Shown here one piece after another: positions 31,993 through 34,491 of a stretch of DNA of 34,491 bases (its first letter is position 1; every line of letters starts with the position of its first letter). Under the pieces are notes generated by a model. The model had not been told where the DNA came from and searched no databases. It was given only the letters and a program-made list of their open reading frames with translations. The position numbers were made by a program, and so were the translations under genes. Origin of the DNA: Candidatus Zixiibacteriota bacterium (GTDB lineage: Bacteria; Zixibacteria; MSB-5A5; SM1-73); assembly GCA_023127875.1 (NCBI GenBank), contig JAGMFA010000001.1:1-34491 (forward strand), in the 5' to 3' direction.

Positions 31993-34398
31993 ATGAAAAA
32001 AGGCGGTGTGGTTTGTTTCGTTTTTCTTTTCATTCTGTTAACTGCGGCAAGCTCTCTTGCCGCTAACGATTGGGTTCCTTTTCATCAAGGGAGCATGGAG
32101 AGTTATCCGGAGGCCATCATCCTGTCATCGACTGCCGACGAGTTGACTTTTCAGATCAGCTTTCCCGGCATGAACGTAGGGGAAATTACAGAGCAAGGGA
32201 ACGTTTACCAGGCATTGTCCATCCCGGGTGGGGGTCGTACATACAACATCGGATGGGCGGAGCTTCCTATCTGGTCACGTTTCGTGGCAGTACCCCAAAG
32301 AGCAGGTGCTCAGGTGGAGATCATTCAATACGACTCTCAGATTCTTTCGAACTACAGCGTGTACCCAGCGCAGGAACAGCCGGTGGATAAGGTGGGTGCA
32401 CCCCAGCCGGAGTTCGTCAAAGATGAGGAATTCTATGGCAAAGACGAATTCTATCCTGATAGGCTGGCCTTTGTAGGGGAGCCCAAAATCATCCGAGGTT
32501 GCCAAATCTCATCACTTACTATCTTCCCGGTGCAGTATAATCCCGCCAGAGGTGAGCTGAAGGTTGTCTCAAAGATAACGGTGAGAATAAGTTTTGCCGG
32601 AGGTAATGGTGTTTTCGTTGATCCTCGATACAGATCGCCATATTTTGAGAACCTTTTTCAAAACCTACTTTTGAACTATTCTGTCTTGGGTTTACCTCCA
32701 ACAATTGGCGGGAAGGATGATACCGGTTGTGATCTTTTAATCATCACCCATCCTGACTTTCAAGCCTGGGCAGAGTCATTAGCTTACTGGAAAAACTTGT
32801 CTGGAATCCCCACCTGGGTTAGGAACACCACCCAGACCGGCTCTGACACCGGCTCGATCAGAACCTACATTCAAACTGCCTACAACCTTTGGATGCCACC
32901 TCCCTCATTCCTCCTTCTCATTGGAGATGCCGAATTTGTGCCGCTGTTTTATCGCACCACCCATCCTTACGACTATGAGAAAACCGGCACTGATTTGTAT
33001 TACACCACCTTAGACGGATCGGATTTCTTCCCCGATGTATTCCCCGGAAGAATCTCAGTAGACAACGCTTCACAGGCGGGAGAGGTGATCGGCAAAATCC
33101 TCCAGTATGAAAGATCACCCATCTCCGGTGTGGAGACATTTTACAATAAGGTTCTGGTGGCAGGCCATTTTCAGGATCGTAATTATAACGGTTATGCGGA
33201 CAGATTCTTCATACAAACCAGCGAGACGGTTAGGGACTTTTTGATTACACAACAGGGGAAAAGTGTGGAAAGATGTTATAACAAAACCTCGGGATGCACT
33301 CCTCTCTATTACTATTATGGCGATCCACTCCCTCCAGGTTTAACCTGGGACGGAGATGCTACCCAGATCTCTGGTGCCATCAATAGCGGGGTTTTCCTGG
33401 TGAATCATCGGGATCACGGTGGCGTAGATGGATGGGGCGATCCAGATTACCATGTGTCAGATGTTAACTCGCTTACCAACGGAGATAAGTTACCCGTTGT
33501 GTTCAGCATAAACTGTGAGACGGGTCATTTTGATAATGAGACAGATGCACCAGGACATGATACCCCGTATTCCTCTGTTTACTTCTGCGAAGCGTTTCAG
33601 AGAAAAGCCAACGGGGGAGCGGTAGGAATCTTCGGGCACACTCGGGTTAGCTGGAGTGGAATAAATGATGAGTTATGCAAAGGTTTTTATGATGCCATCT
33701 GGACCGACTTCGATCCCAGTTATCCCAATGGGGGGTCTACCCATCCTATTTACAACCCAATGTTCCGCATGGGAGTGGTGCTCAACTTTGGAAAATTCTG
33801 GATGTATGACAAGTATTATCTAACGGGCGGAGAGGGCTACCCCTGGGGATCAAGTCTATCAAACACAAAGGCCACCTTTGAGATGGGAACCTGGTTCGGC
33901 GATCCCACCATGCAGATCTGGACAGATTTTCCGGAGGCACTCCAGGTCTCTCATCCAGATAGTATTTTGCTAGGCGATTATTCTTTTTCAGTAATGGTAA
34001 CGTTCGGCGGCGCTCCAGTGGAGAGTGTGTTAATTTGTCTGATGAATGATGAAGTTTATCAGACTGGCTATACAGATGCTTCAGGAGAAGCTGAGTTCTT
34101 CGGCACAACCACTGTCGAAGGAAGCTTGCATGTTACCGCGACCAAGCACAACTTCAAACCCTATCAGGGATCGATGATGGTGGTGCAAGTAGCTTTCATA
34201 TGTGGGGATGCAAACGGAGATAGCGTGCTCAGTTTGGCCGATGTGGTTTATCTGATAAACCACTTATATTATAATGGTCCTGCACCATTCCCCTACGAGG
34301 CTGGCGATGTTACCTGCGAGGGGTGGATTGATCTGGCCGACGTGGTATTCTTGATTAACTATCTCTACAAGGAAGGTCCCGTCCCCTACTGTCCATAG
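31993..34398 (+). CDS. Gingipain-type (C25) cysteine peptidase with C-terminal dockerin-like pair
   Basis: A secreted protease of 801 aa. AAAGGAGTGGAGA precedes the ATG; the signal peptide ends near SSLAAND. A propeptide-like beta domain fills about 25-205, followed by the C25 catalytic domain from about 245. The dyad is His475 in NHRDHGGVDG and Cys508 in SINCETG, 33 residues apart as in gingipain R (His211/Cys244). An Ig-like beta domain follows (about 650-735). The end, 737-801, is two dockerin-like calcium repeats: CGDANGDSVLSLADVVYLIN and CEGWIDLADVVFLINYLY. That type of C-terminus replaces the type IX tail seen on the 4499-6391 protein. The domain order suggests a propeptide removed on export and a docking or calcium-binding tail. 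Cleavage preference cannot be read. Confidence 0.9.
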   Translation: MKKGGVVCFVFLFILLTAASSLAANDWVPFHQGSMESYPEAIILSSTADELTFQISFPGMNVGEITEQGNVYQALSIPGGGRTYNIGWAELPIWSRFVAVPQRAGAQVEIIQYDSQILSNYSVYPAQEQPVDKVGAPQPEFVKDEEFYGKDEFYPDRLAFVGEPKIIRGCQISSLTIFPVQYNPARGELKVVSKITVRISFAGGNGVFVDPRYRSPYFENLFQNLLLNYSVLGLPPTIGGKDDTGCDLLIITHPDFQAWAESLAYWKNLSGIPTWVRNTTQTGSDTGSIRTYIQTAYNLWMPPPSFLLLIGDAEFVPLFYRTTHPYDYEKTGTDLYYTTLDGSDFFPDVFPGRISVDNASQAGEVIGKILQYERSPISGVETFYNKVLVAGHFQDRNYNGYADRFFIQTSETVRDFLITQQGKSVERCYNKTSGCTPLYYYYGDPLPPGLTWDGDATQISGAINSGVFLVNHRDHGGVDGWGDPDYHVSDVNSLTNGDKLPVVFSINCETGHFDNETDAPGHDTPYSSVYFCEAFQRKANGGAVGIFGHTRVSWSGINDELCKGFYDAIWTDFDPSYPNGGSTHPIYNPMFRMGVVLNFGKFWMYDKYYLTGGEGYPWGSSLSNTKATFEMGTWFGDPTMQIWTDFPEALQVSHPDSILLGDYSFSVMVTFGGAPVESVLICLMNDEVYQTGYTDASGEAEFFGTTTVEGSLHVTATKHNFKPYQGSMMVVQVAFICGDANGDSVLSLADVVYLINHLYYNGPAPFPYEAGDVTCEGWIDLADVVFLINYLYKEGPVPYCP

Positions 34399-34450
34399 AT
34401 ATGCAGGAAAAAGTTTTTGTGAGGTGAAGGACTAAAGAGTTTATCGAAAG

Positions 34451-34474
34451 ACTTACTAAGAGGAGCAAGAAACA
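34451..34474. repeat. 24-nt inverted repeat, right copy
   Basis: Reverse complement of bases 1-24 with one mismatch. It lies 52 nt after the peptidase stop, in a stretch (34399-34491) that holds nothing else I can name. Confidence 0.7.
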
Positions 34475-34491
34475 GTTTACATCTTATTATT

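Overview
This window most resembles a chromosomal segment of an uncultured bacterium of the FCB superphylum, close in style to candidate phyla such as Zixibacteria or KSB1. That is inference from four things: a secreted protein with a C-terminal NYPNPFNPET / FlgD-like type IX-style sorting region, a gingipain-type (C25) peptidase ending in a paired dockerin-like module, outer-membrane barrels with a TonB-dependent receptor (a Gram-negative envelope), and gaps full of hairpin-forming repeats. I see no insertion sequence, prophage, rRNA gene or CRISPR array. Promoters are easy to read. Eleven TTGACA-like / TATAAT-like pairs with 16-18 nt spacing sit in front of genes on both strands, so sigma-70-type transcription seems normal here.

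Layout. 1-4490 (+): a promoter with a leader of about 335 nt, an OprP/O-like porin, a 57-aa protein, a TonB-dependent receptor and MobA. 4499-6391 (-): a secreted Cys-rich protein with a type IX-style tail. 6392-6976: repeat-rich gap. 6977-8425 (-): a GHKL ATPase, divergent from an archaeal-style UPF0282 metallo-beta-lactamase-fold protein (8692-9555, +). 9706-10149 (+): a small two-gene unit, the first gene broken by a frameshift, the second DUF2283. 10250-15413 (-): purB-psd-pssA, a repeat-filled gap, then purS-purQ-DUF4321-tatA-hypothetical. 15603-17960 (-): ecfT-truA and an FSA/TalC-type transaldolase. 18000-18650: back-to-back terminators, repeats and a decayed gene fragment. 18650-24660 (-): pfkA, an outer-membrane barrel, gap, pgk, tpiA, secG and tRNA-Leu(GAG), a glycolysis and secretion block. 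24832-29238 (-): smpB, an N-acetylmuramoyl-alanine amidase, murI, rdgB and a HAD hydrolase. 29332 (+): tRNA-Leu(CAG). 29849-31447 (-): a GT-C type membrane glycosyltransferase. 31993-34398 (+): the C25 peptidase.

How they fit together. Most genes are housekeeping: lower glycolysis, IMP synthesis, phosphatidylethanolamine synthesis by the Pss-Psd route, peptidoglycan precursor supply and remodelling, trans-translation, Sec and Tat export. The accessory material is the envelope set (porin, receptor, secreted Cys-rich protein, C25-dockerin protease), the GHKL/UPF0282 pair and the frameshifted DUF2283 unit.

Nothing here is convincingly a brand-new system. The best leads are the broken DUF2283 two-gene unit with a probably leaderless start, the dual-hairpin (REPIN-like) repeat families, the GHKL ATPase with a near-perfect private promoter, and the nearly leaderless smpB.
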